From: Prevotella sp. UBA2755
Lineage (GTDB): Bacteria > Bacteroidota > Bacteroidia > Bacteroidales > Bacteroidaceae
Direction of reading: 5' to 3'
NCBI GenBank assembly: GCA_002353225.1
Contig: DEJF01000055.1
Coordinates: forward strand, 1,776-65,775
Length of the DNA stretch: 64,000 nucleotides
Shown in pieces: positions 32,777 through 42,034 of this stretch; the stretch's first letter is position 1, and the number at the start of each line of letters is the position of its first letter. The translations under genes and the position numbers were made by a program. The notes beneath the pieces were generated by a model. It was not told where the DNA came from and ran no database searches. It saw only the letters and a program-made list of their open reading frames with translations.

Positions 32777-35004
32777 AATTCTTGCTGCTGGGAGCCCTTG
32801 ATATGAGTCACACGGTCGTTGAGTTCACAGAGTTTTCCGTGGTTCCAACGGTCGGTGGTGCCTACAAGATAGCCCGTGATACGCTGCAGTTTGTCGATAT
32901 GGGTGCTGCCGCACTTCGGACATTGCTCCAAGTGAGGTGCCGCATTCTCATAACCACAGTCCATACAACGGTTACGGTTATGGTTGACAGAGCCGTAACC
33001 CATATTCAACTTATCCATCATATCCACCACACTCATGATGACCTGTGGGTTATGGGTGGCGTCACCGTCAATCTCCACATAGAAGATATGACCGCCACGT
33101 GTCATCTCATGATAGGGCGCCTCCACCTCTGCCTTATGACGAGCCGAGCACTTATAATAAACAGGTACGTGGTTGGAGTTGGTATAATAGTCACGGTCGG
33201 TGACACCAGGGATGACACCGAACTCCTTACGGTCTTTCTTGGTGAACTTACCACTGAGTCCCTCGGCAGGGGTGGCAAGAACAGAATAGTTATGCTGGTA
33301 GCGGTCGCAGAAATCGTTGACACGCTGGCGCATATAGCCGACAATCTTCAGTCCTAACTCCTGTGCCTCCTCACTCTCACCATGGTGCTTGCCGATGAGT
33401 GCTACCAGACACTCGGCGAGTCCGATGAACCCGATACCTAAAGTTCCTTGGTTGATGACACTCTCGATAGTATCGTTAGGACTCAGTTTGTCGGCACCGA
33501 TCCACAGACTGCGCATCAGCAGAGGGAACTGCTTGACGAAGGCTGTCTTCTGGAACTGGAAACGCTCGTCTAACTGTTTGGCGGCAATCTCCAGCATGTC
33601 GTCGAGTTTGGCGAAGAACTGGGCGATACGTGCCTCCTTATCCTTGATATCCATACACTCGATGGCGAGGCGTACGATATTGATGGTGGTGAACGAGAGG
33701 TTACCACGACCGATGGATGTCTTCGGTCCGAAGCGGTTCTCAAAGACACGGGTACGGCATCCCATCGTCGCTACCTCATGGATATAACGCTTGGGGTCGT
33801 CAGCACGCCACTCGCTGTCTTGGTTATAGGTCGCGTCAAGGTTCAGGAAGTTCGGGAAGAAACGGCGTGCCGTCACCTTACAGGCGAGTTGGTAGAGGTC
33901 GTAGTTAGGATCCTCCGGGAGGTAGTTGACCCCACGCTTCTTTTTCCATATCTGGATGGGGAAGATGGCGGTCTCACCATTACCCACACCCTGGTAGGTG
34001 CTGTTCAGCAGTTCACGCATGATGCAGCGTCCCTCGGCGGAAGTGTCAGTACCATAGTTGATACTGGAGAACACCACCTGGTTACCGCCACGAGAGTGGA
34101 TGGTGTTCATGTTATGGATAAACGCCTCCATCGCCTGATGTACGCGTCCCACCGTTTTGTTGATGGCATGCTGACGGATACGGTCAATACCAGTCAGTTT
34201 GTCGAGTGGTTGTTTGATATAGTCCATGAGAACCTCGTCATAAAGGGCACTGTAATCGTCGCCGTTCAGGTCCTCCAATGCCTTTAACTCCTCGATATAG
34301 GAACTGCGGACGTATGGTGCGAGATAGAAGTCGAAAGCGGGAATCGCCTGTCCGCCATGCATCTCGTTCTGGGCACATTCCAAGGAGATACAGGCAAGGA
34401 CGGCGGCTGTCTCAATACGCTTGGCAGGACGGCTGGCACCGTGACCGGCGATAAAGCCCTGTGTCAGGATGTTATCCAACGGGTGTTGCACACAGGTTAG
34501 TGACTTGGTGGGATAGTAGTCCTTGTCGTGGATATGCAGGTAGTTATGCTCTACCGCCTCACGGCTCTCAGGGGACAGCAGGTAGTCGTCGACAAACGGT
34601 TTGGTGGTCTCGGAGGCGAACTTCATCATCATACCGGCAGGTGTGTCGGCATTCATATTGGCGTTCTCACGAGTCACGTCATTATTCTTGATGTTAACGA
34701 TGTCCAGAAAGACATCACGGGTCTTTGCTTTACGGGCGATAGAACGCTGGTTACGGTAGGCGATATAACGCTGAGCCACATCCTTGCGGCTCGACTTCAT
34801 CAGTTCCACCTCCACGGCATCCTGAATCTCCTCCACGGTCATCTGTGAATTGCCTTTGGCGGCAATACGGTCGGTGATGGTCTGGAGCAGGCGGTCATCC
34901 TCCCCTTTCTCCGTACTCAGCATCGCCTTGCGAATGGCTGCCATGATTTTCTGTTCGTTAAATCCCACAATGCGTCCGTCACGCTTTACGACTGTCTGTA
35001 TCAT
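32770..35004 (-). CDS. nrdD: Anaerobic ribonucleoside-triphosphate reductase
   Basis: A 744-residue class III reductase making dNTPs without oxygen. An N-terminal ATP-cone (residues 1-95, VVKRDGRIVGFNEQKIMAAIRKAM) gives allosteric control. Near the C-terminus are the zinc-binding CMDC and CPKC pairs, then RITGYLVGTTDRWNHGK with the radical glycine at about residue 711. Full length for the family. Its presence fits an anaerobic lifestyle. Confidence 0.97.
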   Translation of the reverse strand: MIQTVVKRDGRIVGFNEQKIMAAIRKAMLSTEKGEDDRLLQTITDRIAAKGNSQMTVEEIQDAVEVELMKSSRKDVAQRYIAYRNQRSIARKAKTRDVFLDIVNIKNNDVTRENANMNADTPAGMMMKFASETTKPFVDDYLLSPESREAVEHNYLHIHDKDYYPTKSLTCVQHPLDNILTQGFIAGHGASRPAKRIETAAVLACISLECAQNEMHGGQAIPAFDFYLAPYVRSSYIEELKALEDLNGDDYSALYDEVLMDYIKQPLDKLTGIDRIRQHAINKTVGRVHQAMEAFIHNMNTIHSRGGNQVVFSSINYGTDTSAEGRCIMRELLNSTYQGVGNGETAIFPIQIWKKKRGVNYLPEDPNYDLYQLACKVTARRFFPNFLNLDATYNQDSEWRADDPKRYIHEVATMGCRTRVFENRFGPKTSIGRGNLSFTTINIVRLAIECMDIKDKEARIAQFFAKLDDMLEIAAKQLDERFQFQKTAFVKQFPLLMRSLWIGADKLSPNDTIESVINQGTLGIGFIGLAECLVALIGKHHGESEEAQELGLKIVGYMRQRVNDFCDRYQHNYSVLATPAEGLSGKFTKKDRKEFGVIPGVTDRDYYTNSNHVPVYYKCSARHKAEVEAPYHEMTRGGHIFYVEIDGDATHNPQVIMSVVDMMDKLNMGYGSVNHNRNRCMDCGYENAAPHLEQCPKCGSTHIDKLQRITGYLVGTTDRWNHGKLCELNDRVTHIKGSQQQELF

Positions 35005-35041
35005 AGTTTGTTTATTTTTTAAATATTGCTTTAGTTTATTC

Positions 35042-36190
35042 TTAAAGAGATTTGCGGTAGCAACGATGGCGGCGGTGCTGGATCGCCTCTAAGTATTGCC
35101 ATTGTCCACGCATGTGCTCATTGGACTCCATCTGTGGCATCGCCTCTGCCCATTTGAAACCATAACGCTGGAACCATTGGATGAGGTCGTCGAAGATCAA
35201 GGAGTTCGCCCCTTTGGCACGGTATTCTGGTAACACACCGATAAGCAACAGGTCTACCACTTCCGTCTTGTGCCATTTCAATACCTTGAGGATATGCCAC
35301 CAACCGAAGGGGAATAGTCTGCCGTCCCGTGTCTTCCGCAAGGCATTGTTGAAGGACGGGAAGGTGATGCCGAAGCCCACCATCTTATGGTTGGGGGTGT
35401 TCCAGTCCTCGATGGCGGTCACCAAATTCTTGTCAACGACCTTGATATATTGGTCTACCAGTTGGTTAATCTGTTTCTCGGAGAGTTGCGAGTAGCCATA
35501 CAGATCCTTATAGGTGGCATTGATGATATCGAAAATCTCTTTGCCTTTGCCTCCGCTTAACAGTTCCTGGCGTGTGAACTTCCTCACCTGCAGGTTATAG
35601 CGGGTGCGGATCATCTGGGCGATCTTATGGAATTTGTCAGGCACCTGCTCAGGTACTTTCACGCGGTACTCCATATAGTCATTGTCTTTCTCCATACCGC
35701 CCCATTGCTCCAGGTGCTGCACATAATAAGGGTAGTTGTAGTTGATGTACATGGTGGCTTCCTCGTCATACCCTTCGATGAGCAGTCCCTCACGATCCAT
35801 GTCCGTAAAGCCCAGTGGACCGGCTATCTCCGTCATCCCCTTCTCCTTGCCCCATGTCACTACCGTGTCAAGCAGGGCACGGCTGACTTCGGTGTCGTCG
35901 ATGAAGTCGAGCCATCCGAAGCGTACCTGCTTGCGTTGCCACCGCTCGTTGGCACGGTGGTTGATGATAGCCGCCACGCGTCCCACCATCTTCCCGTCTT
36001 TGAAAGCCATGAAATAGTCTGCCTCGCAAAAGTCGAAGCAGGCGTTACGGTCCCTGCGTAGTGTGTTCATCTCTTCGGAGAAAAGGAAAGGCACCGCCTG
36101 GGGGCATTTACGGTATAAATCATAGTGGAACTGAATAAAAAGTTTCAGGTCCTTTAGGTCGTTGACTTTTCTAATGTCTATAGTTTTCAT
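35042..36190 (-). CDS. GNAT-fold N-acetyltransferase-like protein
   Basis: A 382-residue protein resembling Bacteroidetes GNAT-superfamily hypotheticals. Seen: FMAFKDGKMVGRVAAIINHRANE, GPLGFTDMDREGLLIEGYDEEATMYINYNYPYY, and LLIGVLPEYRAKGANSLIFDDLIQWF (the acetyl-CoA-binding type segment). Substrate unknown. It ends 37 bp upstream of nrdD and starts just downstream of the tRNA gene on the same strand, so the two may share a transcript. Confidence 0.75.
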   Translation of the reverse strand: MKTIDIRKVNDLKDLKLFIQFHYDLYRKCPQAVPFLFSEEMNTLRRDRNACFDFCEADYFMAFKDGKMVGRVAAIINHRANERWQRKQVRFGWLDFIDDTEVSRALLDTVVTWGKEKGMTEIAGPLGFTDMDREGLLIEGYDEEATMYINYNYPYYVQHLEQWGGMEKDNDYMEYRVKVPEQVPDKFHKIAQMIRTRYNLQVRKFTRQELLSGGKGKEIFDIINATYKDLYGYSQLSEKQINQLVDQYIKVVDKNLVTAIEDWNTPNHKMVGFGITFPSFNNALRKTRDGRLFPFGWWHILKVLKWHKTEVVDLLLIGVLPEYRAKGANSLIFDDLIQWFQRYGFKWAEAMPQMESNEHMRGQWQYLEAIQHRRHRCYRKSL

Positions 36191-36192
36191 AG

Positions 36193-36264
36193 TACCCCGA
36201 CCGAGAATCGAACTCGGAACTAAGCTTTAGGAGAGCCTTGTTATATCCATTTAACTATCAGGGC
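36193..36264 (-). tRNA. tRNA-Arg (anticodon CCT)
   Basis: 72-nt cloverleaf on the minus strand. Acceptor pairs GCCCTGA/TCGGGGT, D arm AGTTAAATGGATATAAC, anticodon stem AGGCT/AGCTT with loop CTCCTAA (anticodon CCT), and T arm CCGAG-TTCGATT-CTCGG. CCA is not encoded. Confidence 0.93.
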
Positions 36265-36277
36265 GTCTAATTTTGTG

Positions 36278-36285
36278 CAAAAATA
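36278..36285 (-). promoter_or_regulatory. -7 box for tRNA-Arg/GNAT transcript
   Basis: TATTTTTG on the minus strand, 14 bp before the tRNA 5' end. Confidence 0.5.
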
Positions 36286-36329
36286 CAAAATATAATTGAT
36301 AATTGAGAATCAACAAATGAGAAATTTCG

Positions 36330-36337
36330 TACCTTTG
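36330..36337 (+). promoter_or_regulatory. -7 box for MaoC gene
   Basis: TACCTTTG, 26 bp before the ATG. Confidence 0.65.
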
Positions 36338-36363
36338 CAGCAAATTTATATTAATTATCATTT

Positions 36364-36828
36364 ATGGGAAAATTAGTGATTAACTCGTATGATGAGTTTG
36401 CCGCCCATCTGGGCGAGGAGTTAGGTGCATCGGAATGGCTGGAGGTTGACCAGGATCGTATTAATCTTTTTGCGGACGCGACCCTTGACCACCAGTGGAT
36501 TCACGTGGATGTGGCGCGTGCCAAGGAAGAGAGTCCTTACAAGAGTACGATAGCACATGGTTATCTGACATTGAGTCTGTTACCCTATATGTGGGACCAG
36601 ATTATCGAGGTGAATAATATCAAGATGCTGGTCAACTATGGGATGAACGACATGCGTTTCGGACAGCCTGTCATCACTGGCAGCCGTGTACGCTTAGTGA
36701 CCACGCTGCATGCTATCCAGAACCTGCGTGGTATCTGTAAGGCAGAGATCAAGTTCAAGATAGAAATAGAGGGCCAGCGTAAGCCAGCCCTCGAGGGTAT
36801 CGCGTCTTTCCTTTATTATTTTGAATAA
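36364..36828 (+). CDS. MaoC-like (R)-specific enoyl-CoA hydratase/dehydratase
   Basis: A 154-residue hot-dog-fold protein. The hydratase-2 signature is present: FADATLDHQWIHVDVARAKEESPYKSTIAHGYLTLSLLP, with the catalytic D and H in DHQWIHVD. Acts on acyl-CoA thioesters in the cytoplasm. It is alone, with its own promoter, and converges with the caspase gene 19 bp away. Confidence 0.9.
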   Translation: MGKLVINSYDEFAAHLGEELGASEWLEVDQDRINLFADATLDHQWIHVDVARAKEESPYKSTIAHGYLTLSLLPYMWDQIIEVNNIKMLVNYGMNDMRFGQPVITGSRVRLVTTLHAIQNLRGICKAEIKFKIEIEGQRKPALEGIASFLYYFE

Positions 36829-36847
36829 GGTCAGGAAATAGCCGTTC

Positions 36848-38806
36848 CTATTTCTTCAGTTTTATCTTTCTCCAGTCGTTCTGCATGTCAGGTGAGCATG
36901 TGACGACTGGAGTCTGCATCTTACGGTTAATCACCACCGATTTCTGTTTCACGTTCTCGATGATATACTGGCTGAGTTCGCCCAGTGTCGTGTTACCCTT
37001 CGTGCTTTGGAGTTTCTTGAGGAGGAAATAGGTGAAGAGTCCGTGACGCTGCTCCTTATAAGGATAAGCGGTCTCGTCGCCAGAGGCGGCACTGAACACC
37101 ACCAGGTTTCCGGTCGGATTCTCTTGTCGTGCTCTCAGATTGATACCACGGGCTGACGCCATGAGTGTGGTTCCGTCACCCGTCGTGCCGCTGAAGCATG
37201 CGTCAAGGAAGACGACGACGGACTGGGCACCCAAGGATGACAGTTCGTTGTAGAGTTTCTTCAGCGGGTAGCAAGCCTCGGTCTGGGAACCGTCAGCATC
37301 GATAGGCAACAGGAAGGCATCACGTGTCTTCTCATTGGGAATACCATGTCCTGCATAGTAGAAGATAATACGGATATCCTGATATGCCTTGGCAATATTG
37401 GTGATGTCCTGGATGGCACGTATCATCTTTCCATAGGTCGCATTGGGGTAGGTGAGAATGTTCTCCTTCGGTATTCCTAAGGTCTGCTCACAATACTGTG
37501 CGAAGATATTTCCGTCGTTGCCAGCCATAGGTACGGTAGGTACGAGGGTATAGTCCTCGTTGGCGATGATAACGGCGAAAGTCTTAGTATTGTTGCTCCT
37601 GATTGTCGGGATATTCACGTCGACATCCGACAGACCGACCACCACTTCTGTCTTGCTGACTTTAACCTTGTTGCGGCTGCCCTCGGAGTTGGCAAGCATA
37701 CCATAGTCGATAGGCGCGAAGTTAGCAGCCACCTCCGTCTGGTTATACGCCAGTACCTGTTGGTTGTTATACTCATAGAGTTTCCCTGTAGGTGTGGAGA
37801 AGGTCAGGCTTGCCAGTGCCAGTTTCTTGTCGGCAATGACGAATTTCTGGTTATAGACCTTGACGCTTGCCCAGTTCTCGGCAAACTGGCGTGCCTCATT
37901 ATTAGAACGGGGGACTTTGAGTACGATATTACCGTAGGGTGACTCGATGAGGAACGACTGGTTCTCCGCGTCATAAGGCATGATCTTCATGTCCGCGATC
38001 GTCATGTTCTTGGCGAAGCGCTGCACATACTCGTCCATCAGGATTTTCTGCAGTTCCTTTTGCTTCTCCTTTGCCGTCTCCTCATTCACACGTTCTCTGT
38101 ATTCCTGAATCGTCTCATAGGGATCCTTCTCTTTCCATTTGTTCATGCTCTTTTCGATGGACTGTTTGGCAAAGACATCGAAATAGGGGATTCCTTTGTA
38201 GACATCCTCAAACTTCTCCTCACTCTTCTTTTTCTGTGCCAGCAACCCCTCTGCCTCTTTCAGATAGGCAAGGACACGGGTGTGTTTAGAGGCGTCAGTC
38301 ACGTCCATATACTCCTTCAGGTAGATGACAGCGTTCTCATAGTCTTCCTTATTATAGGTACGTGCGGCTACAAAATACACCAGTTCAGAATAATAGTTGT
38401 CCTTTCGGAGATTCTTGTCTGCCATCTCTTTCATCATCGCAAGGTCGACAGCCTCTTTGGCAAAAATGATGGCAATGGAGTCTTTCTTTGCCTGTGAGTT
38501 GTAGCCGGCGCCAGCCTTCAGGAAGGGATAGAGCGATGCTAATAGGGTTGCCGACTTGTCGTAGTTCTCCACACCCTTCGGTGAGGAGATGAGGACTTGC
38601 TTATAGGCACGGCAGCACTCCAGAGCCTTAGTATAGATATCCTCTTTACTGATGGAGTCAATGCTCCGCATTTGGATGAACTCCCGGTATGTCTGGTCAG
38701 CCTGCTGTATAGTCTGACCACTGACAGTTGTGACACAGATGAGAAGAATCAGCACAACCCATAATGGCTTGTTCTGACAGATGAGATATTTAATGGTCTT
38801 ATTCAT
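36848..38806 (-). CDS. Exported caspase-family (C14) protease with TPR-like N-terminal region
   Basis: A 652-residue protein. An N-terminal hydrophobic segment (KPLWVVLILLICVTTVSGQ) acts as signal peptide. Residues 30-210 are helical and repeat-like. About residues 215-365 form a domain shared with the propeller protein upstream (KDPYETIQEYRERVNEE...NFAPID). A caspase-like domain follows (407-640): FAVIIANEDY, catalytic His in YYAGHG (about 485) and catalytic Cys in FLDACFSG (about 534). Export implies cleavage of periplasmic or surface proteins. The gap to the upstream gene is 3 bp. Confidence 0.88.
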   Translation of the reverse strand: MNKTIKYLICQNKPLWVVLILLICVTTVSGQTIQQADQTYREFIQMRSIDSISKEDIYTKALECCRAYKQVLISSPKGVENYDKSATLLASLYPFLKAGAGYNSQAKKDSIAIIFAKEAVDLAMMKEMADKNLRKDNYYSELVYFVAARTYNKEDYENAVIYLKEYMDVTDASKHTRVLAYLKEAEGLLAQKKKSEEKFEDVYKGIPYFDVFAKQSIEKSMNKWKEKDPYETIQEYRERVNEETAKEKQKELQKILMDEYVQRFAKNMTIADMKIMPYDAENQSFLIESPYGNIVLKVPRSNNEARQFAENWASVKVYNQKFVIADKKLALASLTFSTPTGKLYEYNNQQVLAYNQTEVAANFAPIDYGMLANSEGSRNKVKVSKTEVVVGLSDVDVNIPTIRSNNTKTFAVIIANEDYTLVPTVPMAGNDGNIFAQYCEQTLGIPKENILTYPNATYGKMIRAIQDITNIAKAYQDIRIIFYYAGHGIPNEKTRDAFLLPIDADGSQTEACYPLKKLYNELSSLGAQSVVVFLDACFSGTTGDGTTLMASARGINLRARQENPTGNLVVFSAASGDETAYPYKEQRHGLFTYFLLKKLQSTKGNTTLGELSQYIIENVKQKSVVINRKMQTPVVTCSPDMQNDWRKIKLKK

Positions 38807-38809
38807 TTT

Positions 38810-40909
38810 TTAGAATGCGTCGATGAATGTGCAATGTACGCTGATGCGGCGGAATTTACTTCCCTCCTGCTCAGAAACCTCAATGTGATATTCGTAGTCA
38901 CGGTTCATCTTCTCGAATGTGGCAAGTTCTTTCTCGATATAGTAATTGACACCGATGGCTCTGGCAAAGGCGAGTTGGTCGTTGGTGGCAATACCGTCTT
39001 TCGGATTCAGGCTCACATTGGTCATCTCATTGTTCTTATAGACAGGTTCTCCGTCGTACTCTCCGTACTTGCCGTCATAGGCAAGAGCACGTGCGATAGG
39101 AGAGGCGTCAGCAGTACCCTTGATGGCAATCTTCACACGCTTGCCGTCCTTGATATATTTCGCGAAATCGTTCTCGAAGGCTGTTCTCATAATCTTCAGC
39201 ATCGACATGGCGGCACCCGACTCCTCGGTGTGGTAATGACCGGGCTTGAAGTCGTCACGGGCGGAGAACTCCTCCTCTACCTCATAGGTGAACTCCACGT
39301 CGTAGTTGATGATGTTCTTACCGTCAGCATCCACCGCAGGCTCCGCATGTGTCTTCACGGAGATATGTGTCTTGTCGGAAATGGTATTCTCTTGTTTTGC
39401 CAGACTGATAATATCCTCTTTGATACTCTCCAGAACCAATTCCTCCATGTTGGTGGCACGGATGACATCGATAGGCACGAAATTGGCATCTTCCGACATG
39501 AATGACAGGGACTTGCGCTCCTTGTTGTCGAAGATATAGGTCTTGCCGTTCTCGGGGTTATAGACCTCCGCGTATACTATCTCAAACTTATCGTCGGGGT
39601 TCAGTCCATACTGGACATTGCGGAACTCCAGACGGGCACCTTCGGAGAACGACTTGATTTCCTCCAAGGGTACTTCTAAGAAGATGTCTGGCATGGAGTT
39701 AAAGAGCAGGGTCAACATCTTGGTCTTGGTGTTATAGTCACCCACTGACCATTCACTGTTTTCCAGCAGTCCGTCAGCCATCCTGGTGGCTATCTCCCGC
39801 TCAAGTCCCATTGCCATCTCTTTACGGGAAGCGTCATTGACACGGGCGTTGTATTCCTCCAAGGTCTCACCGGGCATCTGCTTCATCCACTGATCCAGTT
39901 TCTCGTTCAGTTCACTGCTCATCATCTTATTATAATAAGGTGTGAGTCCTTCCAACTGTTGATAGACAAGGGCATTGTTGGTATTATAGATGATAATGTC
40001 TTTATTATTGTTATAGTTGTAGACACCACTGATCTCGGACGCACCACCGTCAGCATTGTCGATAAACTGACGCTCGGTGGGGTCCAGCAGGTTGATGACA
40101 CTGATGCGGTTAGGAGAAACCAGCACGTAAGCATATTTTCCACTGTTGTTCGCCTGACATGCCAAAGCACTGCCAAGGTCGTCAATGGTGTTCTTGACAC
40201 TGAAGGTCGTCGTGTCATAGACGGTCAGTTTACCGTCGGCGGTAACCACCAGCATCTTACTGTTGTTGTCGGCAAAGGTGACACCGTTGACTTTTGCGTC
40301 CATCCTGATGGTCTGGCGAACGGTTCCTCTCTCTACATTCCATATCTCCATCGTCTTGCCTTCTATTGCCACGAGGAAGAAGTTATTACCGCTAAAGACC
40401 ATCTCTCTGGGAGTGATGGAAGATATCAGAGTCCGCTCCACCTTCTTGCCAATACCGTCATAGAAGAGGATCTGTTTCCTGCTGGTGGCAGCGACGAACT
40501 GGCGTGCGTTGGGGGTATAGGCGATAGCAGTCAGGTCCTGTCCTTTTAACTTGATCTTCTCTTGTGGAAGCATCTTTTCACTGACTCTATAGGTATTGGC
40601 GAACATATTTCCTTTCTTGGTCTTCTCCAAACTTGCCACCGTACTGAATGACGGATTGATTTTCAGATTCTTGATGGTATCACCGCTGAAGAGTTCCATG
40701 CCTCGGTTGTTGTAGACGGTCTTTCCGTTATAGAAGAGTACGGCAAAGGAGGTGTTGTCATATCCGACAGGTTGTATTTTCTGTTTCAGTGTACGCGTTT
40801 TCTTTTCTGACTGAGTGGGGGGTTGTGTCTGTGACGAGTTTTCATTCCCAGCCATACAGACATTTCCAGTAAAGAGTGTTAATAGTAGAAATAGACTATG
40901 TTTTTTCAT
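38810..40909 (-). CDS. Exported beta-propeller protein sharing a domain with the caspase
   Basis: A 699-residue protein with a signal peptide (MKKHSLFLLLTLFTGNVCMA). Residues 55-310 have WD40/YVTN-like propeller blades (FVAATSRKQILFYDG, FLVAIEGKTMEIWNVERG, MLVVTADGKLTVYDT). Residues 330-480 (MPGETLEEYNARVND...NFVPIDV) match the domain in the neighbouring caspase. The last 200 residues (VKIAIKGTADASP...YHIEVSEQEGSKFRRISVHCTF) look OmpA-like. It is the first gene of the caspase operon and may sense a signal or hold substrate for the protease; inference. Confidence 0.72.
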   Translation of the reverse strand: MKKHSLFLLLTLFTGNVCMAGNENSSQTQPPTQSEKKTRTLKQKIQPVGYDNTSFAVLFYNGKTVYNNRGMELFSGDTIKNLKINPSFSTVASLEKTKKGNMFANTYRVSEKMLPQEKIKLKGQDLTAIAYTPNARQFVAATSRKQILFYDGIGKKVERTLISSITPREMVFSGNNFFLVAIEGKTMEIWNVERGTVRQTIRMDAKVNGVTFADNNSKMLVVTADGKLTVYDTTTFSVKNTIDDLGSALACQANNSGKYAYVLVSPNRISVINLLDPTERQFIDNADGGASEISGVYNYNNNKDIIIYNTNNALVYQQLEGLTPYYNKMMSSELNEKLDQWMKQMPGETLEEYNARVNDASRKEMAMGLEREIATRMADGLLENSEWSVGDYNTKTKMLTLLFNSMPDIFLEVPLEEIKSFSEGARLEFRNVQYGLNPDDKFEIVYAEVYNPENGKTYIFDNKERKSLSFMSEDANFVPIDVIRATNMEELVLESIKEDIISLAKQENTISDKTHISVKTHAEPAVDADGKNIINYDVEFTYEVEEEFSARDDFKPGHYHTEESGAAMSMLKIMRTAFENDFAKYIKDGKRVKIAIKGTADASPIARALAYDGKYGEYDGEPVYKNNEMTNVSLNPKDGIATNDQLAFARAIGVNYYIEKELATFEKMNRDYEYHIEVSEQEGSKFRRISVHCTFIDAF

Positions 40910-40972
40910 TTTGATAAAGTGTTATTGTAAGATGATTATTAATATTCACATTTTCTCCTTATTAATAATTTG

Positions 40973-40980
40973 CAAATTTA
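40973..40980 (-). promoter_or_regulatory. -7 box for propeller-caspase operon
   Basis: TAAATTTG on the minus strand, 64 bp before the start, in an AT-rich divergent gap. Confidence 0.5.
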
Positions 40981-41043
40981 AGTATTATTCATGAAACAAC
41001 AAAATTATTTCTTGAAAATTGATGAATTATCGAAAAAAAAACA

Positions 41044-41051
41044 TACTTTTG
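41044..41051 (+). promoter_or_regulatory. -7 box for DUF4384-like gene
   Basis: TACTTTTG, 36 bp before the ATG; TTGA at 41019-41022 sits at about -33. Confidence 0.55.
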
Positions 41052-41086
41052 CAACATAGTATATGTTAGAATAATAGTATCTGATA

Positions 41087-41953
41087 ATGAAAAAACTCTT
41101 TTTGTTGCTATTTTTGGCTATCTCCTTTTCTGTCTCAGCACAGGACGTGCGGACGGTGGATGCGGAATATACCTATGTCGTACCTGAGAATGTATCAATG
41201 GCTGATGCAAAAAAGAATGCCCTTGAGAATGCGAAGATTCAGGCTATCGCCGATGCCTATGGGACGGTGGTGTCACAGACGAACACGATGAGGATGGCAA
41301 ATCGGAACGGACAGGAGTCTGTCGACTTCCTCTCGATCGGTGGCAGTGATGTGAAAGGGGAATGGATTGAGACAATCGGTGAACCGGAATATCATGTTGA
41401 GATTGATAATAATAGCGGACAGATGGTTGTTCATGTCAAGGCAAAGGGAAGAATCCGGGAGTTGACGACGAAGGCGGTGGAGTTCCAGGCGAAGGTGCTT
41501 CGTAACGGGACAGAGGACCGCTTCGAGTCGGATAAGTTCTATAACGATGACAGTTTCTATCTCTCCTTTACCTCACCAGTGGCAGGCTATCTTGCCATCT
41601 ATCTGGTGGATGTGGGGAATGATGCCGTTTGTCTGCTGCCTTATCAGAAACAGCAGGACGGTATCTACTCGGTCAAGGCTAATCAGCGCTATGTGTTTTT
41701 CAGTGCGCAGGATGCTCCTGCGGTTGAAGAACCGTTGGTCGACCTCTATTATATGACAGCGCTCTATCCTGTAGAGCAGAATCAGGTGTATGTCATTTTC
41801 TCTCCCCATCCTTTTGTAAAGGCGACAGATAGCGGTGGTAACGGACAGTTACGCCAGTTGAAAGGGGATGACTTCCAGAAGTGGCTTGCCAAGTGTCGTA
41901 AGCGTGACGTGGACATGACCGTTAAAATGATTCCCATCTCCATTTGGAAATAG
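41087..41953 (+). CDS. Exported DUF4384-like protein
   Basis: A 288-residue protein with a signal peptide (MKKLFLLLFLAISFSVSAQ). Residues 20-130 (MADAKKNALENAKIQAIADAYGTVVSQ) resemble the flagellar-assembly/LPP20-like domain. Residues 150-245 (FYNDDSFYLSFTSPVAGYLAIYLVDVGNDAVCLLP) match DUF4384, a domain often fused or adjacent to caspases and kinases. It is divergent from the propeller-caspase operon and shares its regulatory gap, so probably belongs to the same system. Confidence 0.8.
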   Translation: MKKLFLLLFLAISFSVSAQDVRTVDAEYTYVVPENVSMADAKKNALENAKIQAIADAYGTVVSQTNTMRMANRNGQESVDFLSIGGSDVKGEWIETIGEPEYHVEIDNNSGQMVVHVKAKGRIRELTTKAVEFQAKVLRNGTEDRFESDKFYNDDSFYLSFTSPVAGYLAIYLVDVGNDAVCLLPYQKQQDGIYSVKANQRYVFFSAQDAPAVEEPLVDLYYMTALYPVEQNQVYVIFSPHPFVKATDSGGNGQLRQLKGDDFQKWLAKCRKRDVDMTVKMIPISIWK

Positions 41954-41972
41954 TCTTTGGATAATGCTATAA

Positions 41973-42012
41973 AAAAGTAGTCCCTTCCGGTGAAGAAGGG
42001 ACTACTTTTATT
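41973..42012. terminator. Bidirectional terminator
   Basis: Fourteen-bp perfect stem (AAAAGTAGTCCCTT, 41973-41986, with AAGGGACTACTTTT, 41996-42009). A-rich on one side and T-rich on the other, it serves both convergent genes. Confidence 0.9.
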
Positions 42013-42034
42013 TTGACGATAAGATATATCGCGA

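Noticed and set aside
32782..34848. Several long plus-strand frames
   Set aside because: Antisense to nrdD, whose motifs are complete.
38060..40549. Plus-strand frames of 145-223 codons
   Set aside because: Antisense to the propeller and caspase genes; hydrophobic low-complexity translations typical of shadows.
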